Assembly: GCA_965249765.1 (NCBI GenBank)
Contig: CBDFMR010000005.1
Coordinates: 310,001-374,000 of the forward strand
Source of the DNA: CBDFMR01 sp965249765
Lineage (GTDB): Bacteria > Bacteroidota > Bacteroidia > Chitinophagales > Saprospiraceae
DNA length: 64,000 nucleotides
Direction: 5' to 3'
Part shown: positions 45,036 to 54,590 of the stretch, one piece after another
Numbering within the stretch: the stretch's first letter is position 1
How the letters are laid out: every line of letters begins with the position of its first letter
Program-made: the position numbers and the translations under genes
Notes under the pieces: generated by a model
Seen by the model: only the letters and a program-made list of their open reading frames with translations
Databases searched by the model: none
What the model was told of the DNA's origin: nothing

Positions 45036-45962
45036 ATGATGGAATGGAAGAGTCTACTCCTTGGATTCAAATCGTATCTGCTGCTAGAGCGGTCATTGTC
45101 ACCCAATAGCATCGATGCCTACATGAGGGACATTGAAAAGCTGTCATGCTTTGCTCATGAGCATCTGGATGATAGGTCACCTCTTGTCATTGATTATGAC
45201 GACATACAAAAGTTTATTGTCGATATTAACAAGGCAGGTCTCAGTGCACGTAGTCAAGGACGCATCCTCAGCGGTGTCAAGGCATTTTATAAGTATCTCC
45301 TGCTCGAAGATCTAATAAATGATGACCCAACCGAGTTGCTCGAGGGTCCACGCCTTCAGCGGAAGTTGCCGGATGTTCTGAGCGTTGAGGATATCAATAA
45401 ACTACTGGGTGCGATAGACCTGAGCCATCTCACAGGACAGAGAAACAGAGCTATTCTAGAAACACTCTATGCATGTGGGCTTAGGGTGAGCGAACTGGTA
45501 GGGCTAAAATTATCCAATTATCATCCCGATGTCCAATTCATCAAAGTACTCGGGAAAAACAATAAAGAAAGGATCGTACCAATAGGGGAGCAAGCTATTA
45601 AGCATATTGGATTTTATATTACCCACATGCGCAATCACATGACGGTGATACATCCTGATTCTGAAGATATTTTGTTCCTTAATCGCAGAGGTAAGATGTT
45701 GTCACGTAAGATGATATTTACGATTATTAAAGAACTGGCAATGAAGGCAGGCATTAAGAAAAAAGTCAGCCCTCACACTTTCCGTCATTCATTTGCTACC
45801 CATCTGGTTGAAGGAGGAGCGGACCTAAGGGCCGTCCAGGACATGCTTGGTCATGAGTCGATTACAACAACGGAAATATATACTCACCTTGATACTGAGT
45901 ATCTAAAAAATACTATCCTATCTTTCCATCCTCGAAACAAAAAGGATCAGACTTTCGTATAA
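45036..45962 (+). CDS. xerD: Site-specific tyrosine recombinase XerD
   Basis: 308 residues. Resolves chromosome dimers at dif with XerC and FtsK. The catalytic set is complete: Arg150 (CGLRVSEL), Lys174 (LGKNNKER), His247 and Arg250 (HTFRHSFATHL), His273 (LGHESITTTEIYTHL) and nucleophile Tyr282. The N-terminal SAM-like core-binding domain covers 1-105 (LERSLSPNSIDAYMRDIEKL). Length and motifs are those of the housekeeping recombinase rather than an integron or phage integrase. It starts an apparent operon with the Ig-like lipoprotein and lptB. Confidence 0.92.
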   Translation: MMEWKSLLLGFKSYLLLERSLSPNSIDAYMRDIEKLSCFAHEHLDDRSPLVIDYDDIQKFIVDINKAGLSARSQGRILSGVKAFYKYLLLEDLINDDPTELLEGPRLQRKLPDVLSVEDINKLLGAIDLSHLTGQRNRAILETLYACGLRVSELVGLKLSNYHPDVQFIKVLGKNNKERIVPIGEQAIKHIGFYITHMRNHMTVIHPDSEDILFLNRRGKMLSRKMIFTIIKELAMKAGIKKKVSPHTFRHSFATHLVEGGADLRAVQDMLGHESITTTEIYTHLDTEYLKNTILSFHPRNKKDQTFV

Positions 45963-45968
45963 GCTTAG

Positions 45969-47579
45969 ATGGATTCATTGAGATTTACTGTTATTTTTTT
46001 TCTGGTAGCTGTATATGGCTTACTATTATCATGCGCGAGTACTGGAAAATTGTCTGGTGGGCCCAAAGACGAAAAACCTCCTCGAGTTAGTCCATCCAAG
46101 TCATCGACCAACCATCGTGTCAATCATAGACCTGATAAAATAAAGCTAACTTTTGATGAATGGGTGATCATAAAAGATGTATACAAGGAAGTAATTATCT
46201 CTCCACCGATGCAAGTCAATCCTTCAATCACCTCTCGAGGAAAGCAAGTGACAGTTGATTTTTCAGGTTGCGACAGTTTGAGAAATGACGCAACCTATGT
46301 TATCAACTTTGGTCAGGCCATTCGTGATTTTAGAGAAGGGAATATATTGGAAAACTACCAGTTTGTATTTTCTACAGGTCCTGTAATAGATTCGCTCAGT
46401 TTATTGGGAAGAGTTGTTGATGCCTTTGATGGCACACCGGAAGAAGGTGCTCTTGTCATGCTCTATGATAATCTGTCTGATTCCGCTTTTTATAAAGAAA
46501 GACCCTTCTACTTCGCTAGAACGAACGAAGAAGGCCAGTTTAAACTACACTACCTCAAATCTGACACCTTCCAAATGGTAGCCCTTTTCAATGATAATCT
46601 CAATTATCGATTTGATGGCGGAAATGAAGAAGTGGCATTCCTGGATACAACGATCATTGTTAATGATTCACTTTTTCAGTTCTTTGAATTGGAACTATTT
46701 GCCAACCCATCTATTCTAAAGGTCTCAGCCGTAGATCTTAAGTATGACAATCTAGCCAATATCACCCTTAACGAGCCGAGCGATGACGTACCGTATAATG
46801 TCACTGGCCTAACGGGCTACAAAACGGCAATAGTAAGAGACACAATTAAAGTATGGTACGATGAAATGATCGATACCAGCTTTAAGGTGGAATTTGGATT
46901 TGACACTATTGAGGTTAGAAACGATAAGATTCCTAGAAAAACATCACCATTGTCATTCCAGTTGATATCGAATAACGGTGGATTTGGTGGGCCATTGTTT
47001 GCGGGAGGAAAATTGCAGTTAGTATTCTCCACACCAATATCCGAGGTCGATACTTCATTTATCGAAATGAAGGATACATCGGGCCAATTGATTCCAATCA
47101 ATATTTCCTTGGATGAAGATGATGTAAGAGGACTGCTGGTAGATGGTAGTTTCCTTACAAACGAACCCTATACCATAACTCTTTATCCAGGATCTGTAAC
47201 GGATTTCTTGGGTAACTCTTTGGATACATTGACACGAGAAATAAAAATAGCCGATCCACTCAATTTTGGTATTATCCATCTGTCCATTGATTCACTTATG
47301 ACTGACGATCAATACATAGTATTGATAAAGAATAGTGTACATCCTGTATTTACAAACATCGTAATTGGGCAATCTTCATTTTCTCAAGATTTTATCAATG
47401 TAAAACCTGGAACCTATACATTGTCTGTCATTCTAGACAGTAACGGAAATGAAAAATGGGATACGGGCAACTATGATAAAAGGTCGCAAGCTGAGGATAT
47501 ATATCGCGTGCAGTTGGAGCCGCTAAGAGCAAATTGGGAATTGGACGTTAATCTTAATTTTACAGAACTAAAACAATAA
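45969..47579 (+). CDS. Ig-like domain lipoprotein
   Basis: 536 residues. Signal peptide with lipobox YGLLLSCAS (Cys at about 18), then the family opening TGKLSGGPKDEKPPRVSPSKSSTNHR and an SbsA-type Ig-like domain (KIKLTFDEWVIIKDVYKEVIISPPM, YVINFGQAIRDFREGNILENYQFVFSTGP). A carboxypeptidase-like beta-sandwich follows (SLLGRVVDAFDGTPEEGALVMLY). The family is standard in Bacteroidota envelopes, with unknown role. It lies 6 bases after xerD and 2 bases before lptB, so probably all are cotranscribed; an envelope-assembly role fits but is inferred. Confidence 0.8.
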   Translation: MDSLRFTVIFFLVAVYGLLLSCASTGKLSGGPKDEKPPRVSPSKSSTNHRVNHRPDKIKLTFDEWVIIKDVYKEVIISPPMQVNPSITSRGKQVTVDFSGCDSLRNDATYVINFGQAIRDFREGNILENYQFVFSTGPVIDSLSLLGRVVDAFDGTPEEGALVMLYDNLSDSAFYKERPFYFARTNEEGQFKLHYLKSDTFQMVALFNDNLNYRFDGGNEEVAFLDTTIIVNDSLFQFFELELFANPSILKVSAVDLKYDNLANITLNEPSDDVPYNVTGLTGYKTAIVRDTIKVWYDEMIDTSFKVEFGFDTIEVRNDKIPRKTSPLSFQLISNNGGFGGPLFAGGKLQLVFSTPISEVDTSFIEMKDTSGQLIPINISLDEDDVRGLLVDGSFLTNEPYTITLYPGSVTDFLGNSLDTLTREIKIADPLNFGIIHLSIDSLMTDDQYIVLIKNSVHPVFTNIVIGQSSFSQDFINVKPGTYTLSVILDSNGNEKWDTGNYDKRSQAEDIYRVQLEPLRANWELDVNLNFTELKQ

Positions 47580-47581
47580 CC

Positions 47582-48334
47582 GTGATTCAGCATTTGAGGT
47601 CAGACAATTTGGTAAAAATATACGGTAGTCGTACGGTAGTTGACAAAGTAAGCATAGATGTCAAGCAAGGAGAAATTGTGGGTTTACTTGGTCCCAATGG
47701 GGCAGGTAAGACGACGACTTTTTATATGGTTGTGGGCTTCGTAAAACCGACTGATGGGAATGTGTTCTTAAATGACTTAAACATCACAGACCTTCCGATG
47801 TACAAGAGGGCGCAGAAAGGAGTAGGGTACTTACCACAAGAAGCCTCGGTTTTTAGAAAACTATCTGTGGAAGATAACATCGCAGCAGTTTTAGAAATGA
47901 CTGGATTATCAAAAGCAGAGCAGAGGGGAAAACTAGAATCCTTGATAGACGAGTTTGGCTTAGAAAAGGTAAGAAAAAACATTGGCGACTCACTATCAGG
48001 AGGTGAGCGACGTCGTACTGAGATTGCAAGATCACTCGCTTCAGATCCAAGTTTTATCTTACTCGATGAGCCATTCGCGGGCATCGACCCGATTGCAGTA
48101 GAGGACATACAACACATTGTCGCCAAGCTAAAGCTAAGAAACATTGGTATACTTATAACCGATCATAATGTCCAAGAGACCTTATCTATTACGGATCGAG
48201 CATATCTGATGTTTGAGGGAAAAATATTGAGGTCAGGTACTGCAGAGCAGCTTGCGGAAGACGAGATCGTGAAGAAAGTCTATCTAGGACAGAATTTCGT
48301 GCTCAAAAAGAAAGTAATCAATGTGGAAGAATAG
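47582..48334 (+). CDS. lptB: LPS export ABC transporter ATP-binding protein LptB
   Basis: 250 residues. The cytoplasmic ATPase that powers LPS transport from the inner membrane with LptFG. Walker A LLGPNGAGKTTTFYMVVGFVKP, Q-loop YLPQEASVFRKLSVEDNI, signature LSGGERRRTEIARSLA and Walker B FILLDEPFAGIDPIAV, with switch His in LITDHNVQETL. The block PQEASVFRKL is characteristic of LptB. LptF, LptG, LptC and LptA are not in the window. The start is a GTG. Confidence 0.95.
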   Translation: MIQHLRSDNLVKIYGSRTVVDKVSIDVKQGEIVGLLGPNGAGKTTTFYMVVGFVKPTDGNVFLNDLNITDLPMYKRAQKGVGYLPQEASVFRKLSVEDNIAAVLEMTGLSKAEQRGKLESLIDEFGLEKVRKNIGDSLSGGERRRTEIARSLASDPSFILLDEPFAGIDPIAVEDIQHIVAKLKLRNIGILITDHNVQETLSITDRAYLMFEGKILRSGTAEQLAEDEIVKKVYLGQNFVLKKKVINVEE

Positions 48335-48593
48335 TCTTAGAGAAGTAATAATATTCTTTTGTACTATGGTCATACTTTTCACAATGGCCTGCAGAAAGAA
48401 AGAACCTCCTAAGCTAAATACAAAAGATTTAGTACTCATAGACAGCCTATTTAATGAGCGAAAAGATTCATTATATCTTTTGGGCGATTCATTGTGCGAA
48501 GTCAGGTACGATAAACTTTTTTCAGAGGTAAAAGACTCGATAAAAAAGAGACGATTGAAAGACATTGAGGAAATACTCGGATTACAACAATGA
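48321..48593 (+). CDS. Small lipoprotein of unknown function
   Basis: 90 residues, overlapping the end of lptB by 14 bases. The N-terminal helix ends in a lipobox TMACRKKEPP. The rest is charged and helical (LIDSLFNERKDSLYLLGDSLCEVRYDKLFSEVKDSIKKRR). No family recognised. The next gene overlaps it by 4 bases and is also a small lipoprotein, so the two likely act together at the envelope. Confidence 0.65.
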   Translation: MWKNSLREVIIFFCTMVILFTMACRKKEPPKLNTKDLVLIDSLFNERKDSLYLLGDSLCEVRYDKLFSEVKDSIKKRRLKDIEEILGLQQ

Positions 48594-48925
48594 ACCGGCT
48601 AATGTTCATACTAGGTCTTGGTCTATTAATACTGTCGTGTAATAAGCCAGAATTGTCAGAAGAAGACCGAAGAGAACTAATGAAAGAAGAGATAGCGAAT
48701 AGATCAGAACGACTCTTGGTTGAAAAGAGAAAAGACTGTTTCCTCACCGTAGTAGAAAATGCCGAGGCTTACGTAGATTCTATTTTATTTACGGAAATCG
48801 ACCTAGATTTATTGGACACAAGCATCATGCCTCGTCGTCCTGTGGTCCCGGATCGCCCTGATTACATTAGAGATATAGATCGTTCTCCTATAGAACCATT
48901 GTTTGATAGTATACCGAAAGGGTGA
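48590..48925 (+). CDS. Small lipoprotein of unknown function
   Basis: 111 residues. Signal peptide MNRLMFILGLGLLILSCNKP with lipobox LSC (Cys17), then a charged helix (SEEDRRELMKEEIANRSERLLVEKRKDC) and a proline- and aspartate-rich end (MPRRPVVPDRPDYIRDIDRSPIEP). No assigned family. Last gene of the xerD-lptB run; it converges on the next minus-strand lipoprotein gene. Confidence 0.65.
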   Translation: MNRLMFILGLGLLILSCNKPELSEEDRRELMKEEIANRSERLLVEKRKDCFLTVVENAEAYVDSILFTEIDLDLLDTSIMPRRPVVPDRPDYIRDIDRSPIEPLFDSIPKG

Positions 48926-48936
48926 GGTTAAACAAG

Positions 48937-49587
48937 TCACTGTACCATGCCCTGGTTGAGTAGGTAAATTTTCTCCTTGTATTGAATGAGATCTTTTCTT
49001 AACCTATTCTCTCCTTGAAAACCACCCCCTAATACACGCACCAAACCTTTAAATAAATTCATACTGAGTTTTGATGGGAAAGGGCTTCTTGGAAGATTTA
49101 AATGTTTGTCTGCAAAGTAAACTTCATAGTCATCATCTTGAAACAAGAAAAGATACTTGTCCTTGCCGAATTCAATTTTCTCATCTATCTCGGCCTTGCT
49201 ATTGAAGAAAATTCCTTTATGTACGCCTTTTGTAAAGTGAGTGAAATTAGAATCCGGTATAAAGTACAGATCAGTTATGTCAAAATAAGTAGCTACGGCA
49301 TTGATTAATTTGAGAGAATACGCCTTTCTATCTGCTTCATGTGAAACGAGCATGTCGTGATAAAGCCTAAGTGATGTTTCGGAAGCTTTTGTTGATTTCA
49401 TTAGCTTCTTTAACTTTAAGCTCTTGTTGTTTCCCATAGGTATTCTTACAACAAGAGCTCCATCTTTGAGTGAATTAACAGCCTCGTTGGAACTAATGCC
49501 TTTATCGTCCGTACTTGCTATTCTTCCACATGAACACAGCAACAAAAGCGCTGATATCATGATGCAACAACTAAGAGAATATTTCAT
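48937..49587 (-). CDS. Lipoprotein of unknown function
   Basis: 216 residues. Signal peptide with lipobox LLLCSCGRI (Cys at about 20). The body is mixed alpha/beta (VVRIPMGNNKSLKLKKLMKSTKAS, YFDITDLYFIPDSNFTHFTKGVHKGIFF, YLFLFQDDDYEVYFADKHL). I recognise no domain. It is transcribed alone toward lptB and away from moxR. Confidence 0.6.
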   Translation of the reverse strand: MKYSLSCCIMISALLLLCSCGRIASTDDKGISSNEAVNSLKDGALVVRIPMGNNKSLKLKKLMKSTKASETSLRLYHDMLVSHEADRKAYSLKLINAVATYFDITDLYFIPDSNFTHFTKGVHKGIFFNSKAEIDEKIEFGKDKYLFLFQDDDYEVYFADKHLNLPRSPFPSKLSMNLFKGLVRVLGGGFQGENRLRKDLIQYKEKIYLLNQGMVQ

Positions 49588-49684
49588 TAACCAATAATTA
49601 AGTGATAATAAGGCTTAATTAGCACGATTTTTTTAAAATTTGCAGCTTATATTCTATCGTTTACTACAAGACAAATATATACAT

Positions 49685-50683
49685 ATGCAAGTAGCTGTAG
49701 ACATCGAGGCATTAAATCAACAGATTTTTGTTGACAGTGCCTTTGTCGATGACATCAAGTCATCCACCTCCAAGGTCATCGTTGGACAGGAAATCATGAT
49801 CGAGCGTCTGTTGCTCGGTCTATTATCTAAGGGACATGTTTTGCTCGAAGGTCTTCCTGGTCTTGCCAAGACACTAGCGATCAAAACCTTGGCATCTGCC
49901 ATTGATGCTGATTTCAGCAGAATTCAGTTTACTCCGGATTTACTGCCTGCCGACATCATTGGGACTATGATTTACAACCCATCTAAGAATGAATTTACAG
50001 TAAGGAAGGGACCCATCTTTGCCAACTTCATACTAGCTGATGAGATTAATAGAGCTCCAGCGAAGGTGCAGTCGGCCTTGCTTGAGGCCATGCAGGAAAG
50101 ACAAGTGACCATTGGTAAGGAGACCTTCAAGCTGGAGGAGCCATTTCTTGTTCTTGCTACCCAAAACCCTATAGAGCAAGAAGGTACATACCCACTACCC
50201 GAGGCACAGGTAGATAGGTTTATGCTTAAGGTTAAGATCGATTATCCTGGAAAAGAAGAAGAAAGAGAAATCATCAGAAAGAATCTACTGGGAGAAGTTC
50301 TGCAAAAAATTAATGCCGTCGTAACTACCGACAAAATATTGAAAGCCAGAGAGTCAATTCAAAAAATATACATGGATGAGAAAATAGAGTCGTACATATT
50401 GGATATTGTTTTCGCCACACGGCAACCACAAGATTACAATATGAAAGACTTACAACCCTTGATAAGTTATGGAGGGTCTCCTCGTGCAAGTATAAATCTT
50501 GCTATGGCATCAAAGTCCCATGCCTTCCTCAATCGTAGGGGTTACGTAATTCCAGAGGACGTAAGAAGTATTTGTATGGATGTCATGCGACATAGAATAG
50601 GTCTTACATATGAGGCAGAGGCAGAAAACCTTAGCCAAGAAGATTTGGTAACTCAGATATTGAACACCATTGAAGTTCCATGA
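49685..50683 (+). CDS. MoxR-family AAA ATPase
   Basis: 332 residues from ATG 49685; the frame opens at 49640 but the first 15 codons have no family match. Walker A EGLPGLAKTLAIKTLA, Walker B FILADEINRAPAKVQSALLEAMQERQVTIG, sensor VLATQNPIEQEGTYPLPEAQVDRF. MoxR ATPases act as chaperones for von Willebrand factor A proteins, and this one heads the DUF58-batABCD cluster, the standard Bacteroidota arrangement linked to envelope stress and aerotolerance. Confidence 0.94.
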   Translation: MQVAVDIEALNQQIFVDSAFVDDIKSSTSKVIVGQEIMIERLLLGLLSKGHVLLEGLPGLAKTLAIKTLASAIDADFSRIQFTPDLLPADIIGTMIYNPSKNEFTVRKGPIFANFILADEINRAPAKVQSALLEAMQERQVTIGKETFKLEEPFLVLATQNPIEQEGTYPLPEAQVDRFMLKVKIDYPGKEEEREIIRKNLLGEVLQKINAVVTTDKILKARESIQKIYMDEKIESYILDIVFATRQPQDYNMKDLQPLISYGGSPRASINLAMASKSHAFLNRRGYVIPEDVRSICMDVMRHRIGLTYEAEAENLSQEDLVTQILNTIEVP

Positions 50684-50693
50684 TGATATAAAA

Positions 50694-51563
50694 ATGGATA
50701 CAGCAGAAATCATAAAAAAGGTAAGGCGTATTGAGATCAAAACTAGGGGATTGTCAAAGCACATTTTCTCTGGCGAATATCACAGTGCATTCAAGGGGCG
50801 AGGAATGTCGTTTAGTGAAGTAAGGGATTATGCCTATGGAGATGACGTACGGAATATTGATTGGAATGTGACAGCACGCACAGGTGACACCCATGTAAAA
50901 GTTTTTGAAGAAGAGAGAGAGCTTACTTTGATGCTTGTTGTAGACATCAGCCGGTCATCGTTTTTTGGCACCCATCAGCAACCTAAGAATGAGATCATAA
51001 CAGAGATATGTGCGGTGTTGGCCTTTTCGGCACTCAACAATAATGACAAGGTAGGTGCTATACTCTTCACCGACAAGGTGGAACTCTACATACCACCCAA
51101 AAAAGGAAAAAAACATATCCTCAGAATAATAAGAGAGCTCGTGGATTATGAAGCAGACTCCACGGGTACTGATATTAAGTCAGCATTAGAATATCTCAAC
51201 AATGTCCAGAAAAAGAAAAGTATCAGTTTTGTAGTCTCTGATTTTATTGATAGTGGATATGATGATGCACTGAGAATTGCAGCCAAACGTCACGATGTCA
51301 TAGGTATAAATATTTATGACAAGATTGAGAGGGACCTTCCACCAGTGGGCGTCATTCGTTTTAAAGATGCTGAGACGGGCAAGGACATTCTTGTTGACAC
51401 TCAAAACAAAAAAACCAGAGAATCATACTTGGAGAGATTCGACAAGAGCTATGCGTCTTTCAAGAATGCATTCAACAAATCGCGATCTGACACGCTAGAT
51501 ATAAGTACTGACGACGATTATGTAAAATCATTATTGAGGTTCTTTAAGAAAAGACACAGATGA
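50694..51563 (+). CDS. DUF58 domain protein of the Bat cluster
   Basis: 289 residues from ATG 50694 (MDTAEIIKKVRRIEIKTRGLSKHIFSGEYHSAFKGRG), the canonical start; a TTG at 50670 overlaps the moxR end. It has the DUF58 core (FSEVRDYAYGDDVRNIDWNVTARTG, VKVFEEERELTLMLVVDISRSSFFG) and a vWA-like fold with DISRS as metal-site remnant. DUF58 proteins partner with MoxR. The next gene overlaps by 4 bases. Confidence 0.92.
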   Translation: MDTAEIIKKVRRIEIKTRGLSKHIFSGEYHSAFKGRGMSFSEVRDYAYGDDVRNIDWNVTARTGDTHVKVFEEERELTLMLVVDISRSSFFGTHQQPKNEIITEICAVLAFSALNNNDKVGAILFTDKVELYIPPKKGKKHILRIIRELVDYEADSTGTDIKSALEYLNNVQKKKSISFVVSDFIDSGYDDALRIAAKRHDVIGINIYDKIERDLPPVGVIRFKDAETGKDILVDTQNKKTRESYLERFDKSYASFKNAFNKSRSDTLDISTDDDYVKSLLRFFKKRHR

Positions 51564-52567
51564 TTAGGTGGATTCTCGTCATATCGATTTTACACTTGTA
51601 TACGACTGCTTATAGTCAGGTATTTACTGGCATCAGCCTTAGCAAGGATACTGTACAAGTAGGAGAGCAACTTGGTGTGACGGTTACTCTAAAGTCATCG
51701 CAGCAAACTCCCATTAGGTCTATAGACTTCTCACCTATGATGAAACCTGAGGTATTGTACAATGCCATGTCACCTCCGGATTCTCTAGGAAATATGGAAC
51801 TTCCTGAAATGGACATTATAGAATCTGTCGAGAAGCCTACATATGATTGGGTAGCAAACGAAGATGGTAAAGGTTACACGCTAACATATAATCTCAAATT
51901 TGCATTTTGGGATCCAGGAGCGTATAAATTTAATTTCCCTGCAATAAACTTAAAATCTAGAAGCCACAGAATAAAGCGACTTGAGGTCCCTCCTATAATT
52001 GTTGATTTACCCGATGGACTTGAGAGTGAGCAGGTAGAACTGAGACCAATCAAAACCATCATCAAAGAAGGGAAACACTGGACCGACTACTTATACATTA
52101 TTTGGTCTCTAGGAGCACTACTTGCAGCTGGTATATTGTATTACCTGATAAAGCGATTCAATAAAATAGAGGATATTGTAGTTGAGAAAGTTGAAATAAA
52201 AAGAAAGCCATTTGAGATTGCATTAGAACAATTAGACCATCTAGAAAAGGAGGCCCTTTGGCAATCAGGACAAATCAAGGAGTATCAAAGTAAACTGACT
52301 CATGTTATAAGAGAATATCTTGAAAATCAGTACGACATTAAAGCGCTAGAGTCAACTACACATGAAATCAAAAAAGCCCTGACACAGACAAAGTTTGACA
52401 GAAAATATGAGGTCACACTTACTGAGATTTTACAAATAGCTGATCTCGTAAAATTTGCCAAAGCAAAGCCCTCGTCAGACATTCATAGTCGCTTTCTCCA
52501 AGATGCAAAGAACTTTGTCCATGATACGAAGTCAGATCAATTCATCACTAGCGAAGAAGAGGAATAA
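51560..52567 (+). CDS. Bat-cluster membrane protein (BatD C-terminal-like)
   Basis: 335 residues. Signal peptide (1-19, ending AYS), a periplasmic beta domain (about 20-160; FTGISLSKDTVQVGEQLGVTVTL, LKFAFWDPGAYKFNFPAINLKS), one membrane helix (about 177-195, LYIIWSLGALLAAGILYYLI) and a cytoplasmic helical region (FEIALEQLDHLEKEALWQSGQIKEYQSKLTHVIREYLENQY). It always sits between DUF58 and BatA in this phylum. The layout of beta domain, helix and helical tail resembles BatD. Function unknown. Confidence 0.7.
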   Translation: MIRWILVISILHLYTTAYSQVFTGISLSKDTVQVGEQLGVTVTLKSSQQTPIRSIDFSPMMKPEVLYNAMSPPDSLGNMELPEMDIIESVEKPTYDWVANEDGKGYTLTYNLKFAFWDPGAYKFNFPAINLKSRSHRIKRLEVPPIIVDLPDGLESEQVELRPIKTIIKEGKHWTDYLYIIWSLGALLAAGILYYLIKRFNKIEDIVVEKVEIKRKPFEIALEQLDHLEKEALWQSGQIKEYQSKLTHVIREYLENQYDIKALESTTHEIKKALTQTKFDRKYEVTLTEILQIADLVKFAKAKPSSDIHSRFLQDAKNFVHDTKSDQFITSEEEE

Positions 52568-52569
52568 CC

Positions 52570-53571
52570 TTGAATATACTTGACGGCATATCATTTAATG
52601 ACCCTTGGTTTCTGTTGATGCTCTTGGCCATTCCTGCGTTGATAGCATGGCGGTACTTTCGAGGAGCAGGGAGCAAACCATCACTTTTATTTTCTTCAAC
52701 TGATTCATTCTCTAATGGATCTACATGGAGAGTCTTGTTGTCTTATCTGATCCCCATACTTCGTACACTTGCATATGGATCATTTGTAATCGCGCTTGCT
52801 AGACCACAGACATCGGTGAAAGAAGAGGAGGTAAAGGCGGAAGGTATAGATATTGTCATCGCCATGGACGTTTCTACATCTATGCTAGCAGAGGATTTCC
52901 AACCAAACAGGATAGAAGTAAGTAAGGCTCTTGCTGTAGAATTTGTCGATAAAAGAAAATATGATCGTATAGGATTGGTGGTGTTTGGGGGGGAGTCATT
53001 TACGCAATGTCCGGTGACAACAGACCACATGATAGTCAAGAGTTTTCTCAGCCGACTCCACTGTGGTATGCTGGAAGATGGTACGGCTATTGGTATGGGT
53101 TTGTCATCTGCCGTCAATCGCCTCAAGGAAAGCGAGTTTAAAAGCAAGATCATTATTCTTCTCACTGATGGGGTCAACAACAGAGGCTACATCGACCCAA
53201 GTACAGCAGCCAACATAGCCACGGAGTTTGGAATCAAGGTATATACTATAGGCATTGGAACGTCCGGCATGACCAGGATGCCCACGGGTTTTGGAAATGG
53301 ATCATTTGCCTTTAGGACAGTAAGAGGAGAGTTGGATGAAAAGCTACTAAGAGAGATAGCTGGACAAACCGGTGGAAAATATTATCGTGCCCAATCTTCA
53401 GAAGCATTGAAACAGATCTATGATGATATAGACAAGCTTGAAAAGACTGAGATTGAGATAAACGTGCTCACCAGATATTTTGAGGAATACTATCGCTTCC
53501 TCAAATGGGGATTGATATTTCTTGTGCTAGAGATCATTCTTAAGAGAACTATACTAAGAGTATTTCCCTGA
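52570..53571 (+). CDS. batA: von Willebrand factor A protein BatA
   Basis: 333 residues, TTG start 2 bases after the previous stop. Two N-terminal membrane helices (about 13-28 and 57-77) and one near the C-terminus (about 308-325) flank a vWA domain. The metal-binding MIDAS motif is intact: DVSTSMLAEDF (DxSxS) with downstream LLTDGVNNRGY. It is the first of two adjacent vWA proteins typical of Bat loci. The last base overlaps the first of batB. Confidence 0.9.
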   Translation: MNILDGISFNDPWFLLMLLAIPALIAWRYFRGAGSKPSLLFSSTDSFSNGSTWRVLLSYLIPILRTLAYGSFVIALARPQTSVKEEEVKAEGIDIVIAMDVSTSMLAEDFQPNRIEVSKALAVEFVDKRKYDRIGLVVFGGESFTQCPVTTDHMIVKSFLSRLHCGMLEDGTAIGMGLSSAVNRLKESEFKSKIIILLTDGVNNRGYIDPSTAANIATEFGIKVYTIGIGTSGMTRMPTGFGNGSFAFRTVRGELDEKLLREIAGQTGGKYYRAQSSEALKQIYDDIDKLEKTEIEINVLTRYFEEYYRFLKWGLIFLVLEIILKRTILRVFP

Positions 53572-54590
53572 TGTTTAGATTTGAACACATAGAAAACCTT
53601 TACTACTTAGGCATCATTCCGGTGCTCATTTTAGTATTTCTGTTATCTATCTGGTCGTTTTCTAAAACGATGGAAAAGATAGGTAATCCTAGCCTTGTCG
53701 AGAGATTGATGGTAGGATATTCTAAAAACCGACAGAGATTATTGTTTGCCATCTTGCTTATTGCAATTGCACTATCATGTATCGCATTTGCAAATCCTCA
53801 GTGGGGTTATAAAACTGAAAGACTCAAGGTAAGCAACAATGAAATCTTCATTGCATTGGATATTTCTCTAAGCATGTTGTCAGAAGATACATCACCTAAT
53901 AGGCTTGAAAGGAGCAAGCACTTTGCTCAAAAGCTTGCAAAAGAAATGCGGGGAAATAAGGTAGGTCTAATTTTATTTGCCGGAAGTGCTTACTTGCAGG
54001 TGCCGGTAACTCCTGACATCAGTGCGGTAGAGCTGTTTATCAAATCATCCAATACAAGCCTCGCAGGTACTCAGGGAACCAACATAGAACAAGCACTAGA
54101 ATTTGCAGAAGAATCATTCACTAAAGATGAAGAAAATAATAAGACCATAATCTTGATTACGGATGGCGAAAATCACGAGGAAGATGCTCTTGCAAAGGCT
54201 AGTGAGTTGAAAGAAATGGGCATTACAATTCATGCCATCGGAGTAGGTACATCGGAGGGTGGTTTTATACCTATCGCCAATCGACGTACCGTTGAGTATA
54301 AAAAAGATTCCGATGGAAATCCAGTAAAAACATCACTCAATATTGAGATGATAAAAAGTCTTGGGGATTCCGGTGGGGGTAAATCCTTTTTACTTTCCAA
54401 TGAGAATAATATCATTTCTGATTTGCAAGATGAGATAAATAAGATGAGTGCAAGATATTCCGAGCAGCAATCTTTTTCTGATTATCGTAGTTATTATCAG
54501 TACTTCTTGTTCATTGCATTACTTCTTATTTTGATCGAGTATTTATGGACAATTGGATTTTTCACAAAAAAGAAAAATAGCTATGTATAA
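53571..54590 (+). CDS. batB: von Willebrand factor A protein BatB
   Basis: 339 residues with the same plan as BatA: N-terminal helices (about 10-28 and 58-76), MIDAS DISLSMLSEDTSPNRLERSKHFAQKLA, LITDGENHEEDAL and a C-terminal helix (about 312-330, YFLFIALLLILIEYLWTIGF). Probably forms a membrane complex with BatA. It overlaps batC by 8 bases (ATGTATAA). Confidence 0.9.
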   Translation: MFRFEHIENLYYLGIIPVLILVFLLSIWSFSKTMEKIGNPSLVERLMVGYSKNRQRLLFAILLIAIALSCIAFANPQWGYKTERLKVSNNEIFIALDISLSMLSEDTSPNRLERSKHFAQKLAKEMRGNKVGLILFAGSAYLQVPVTPDISAVELFIKSSNTSLAGTQGTNIEQALEFAEESFTKDEENNKTIILITDGENHEEDALAKASELKEMGITIHAIGVGTSEGGFIPIANRRTVEYKKDSDGNPVKTSLNIEMIKSLGDSGGGKSFLLSNENNIISDLQDEINKMSARYSEQQSFSDYRSYYQYFLFIALLLILIEYLWTIGFFTKKKNSYV

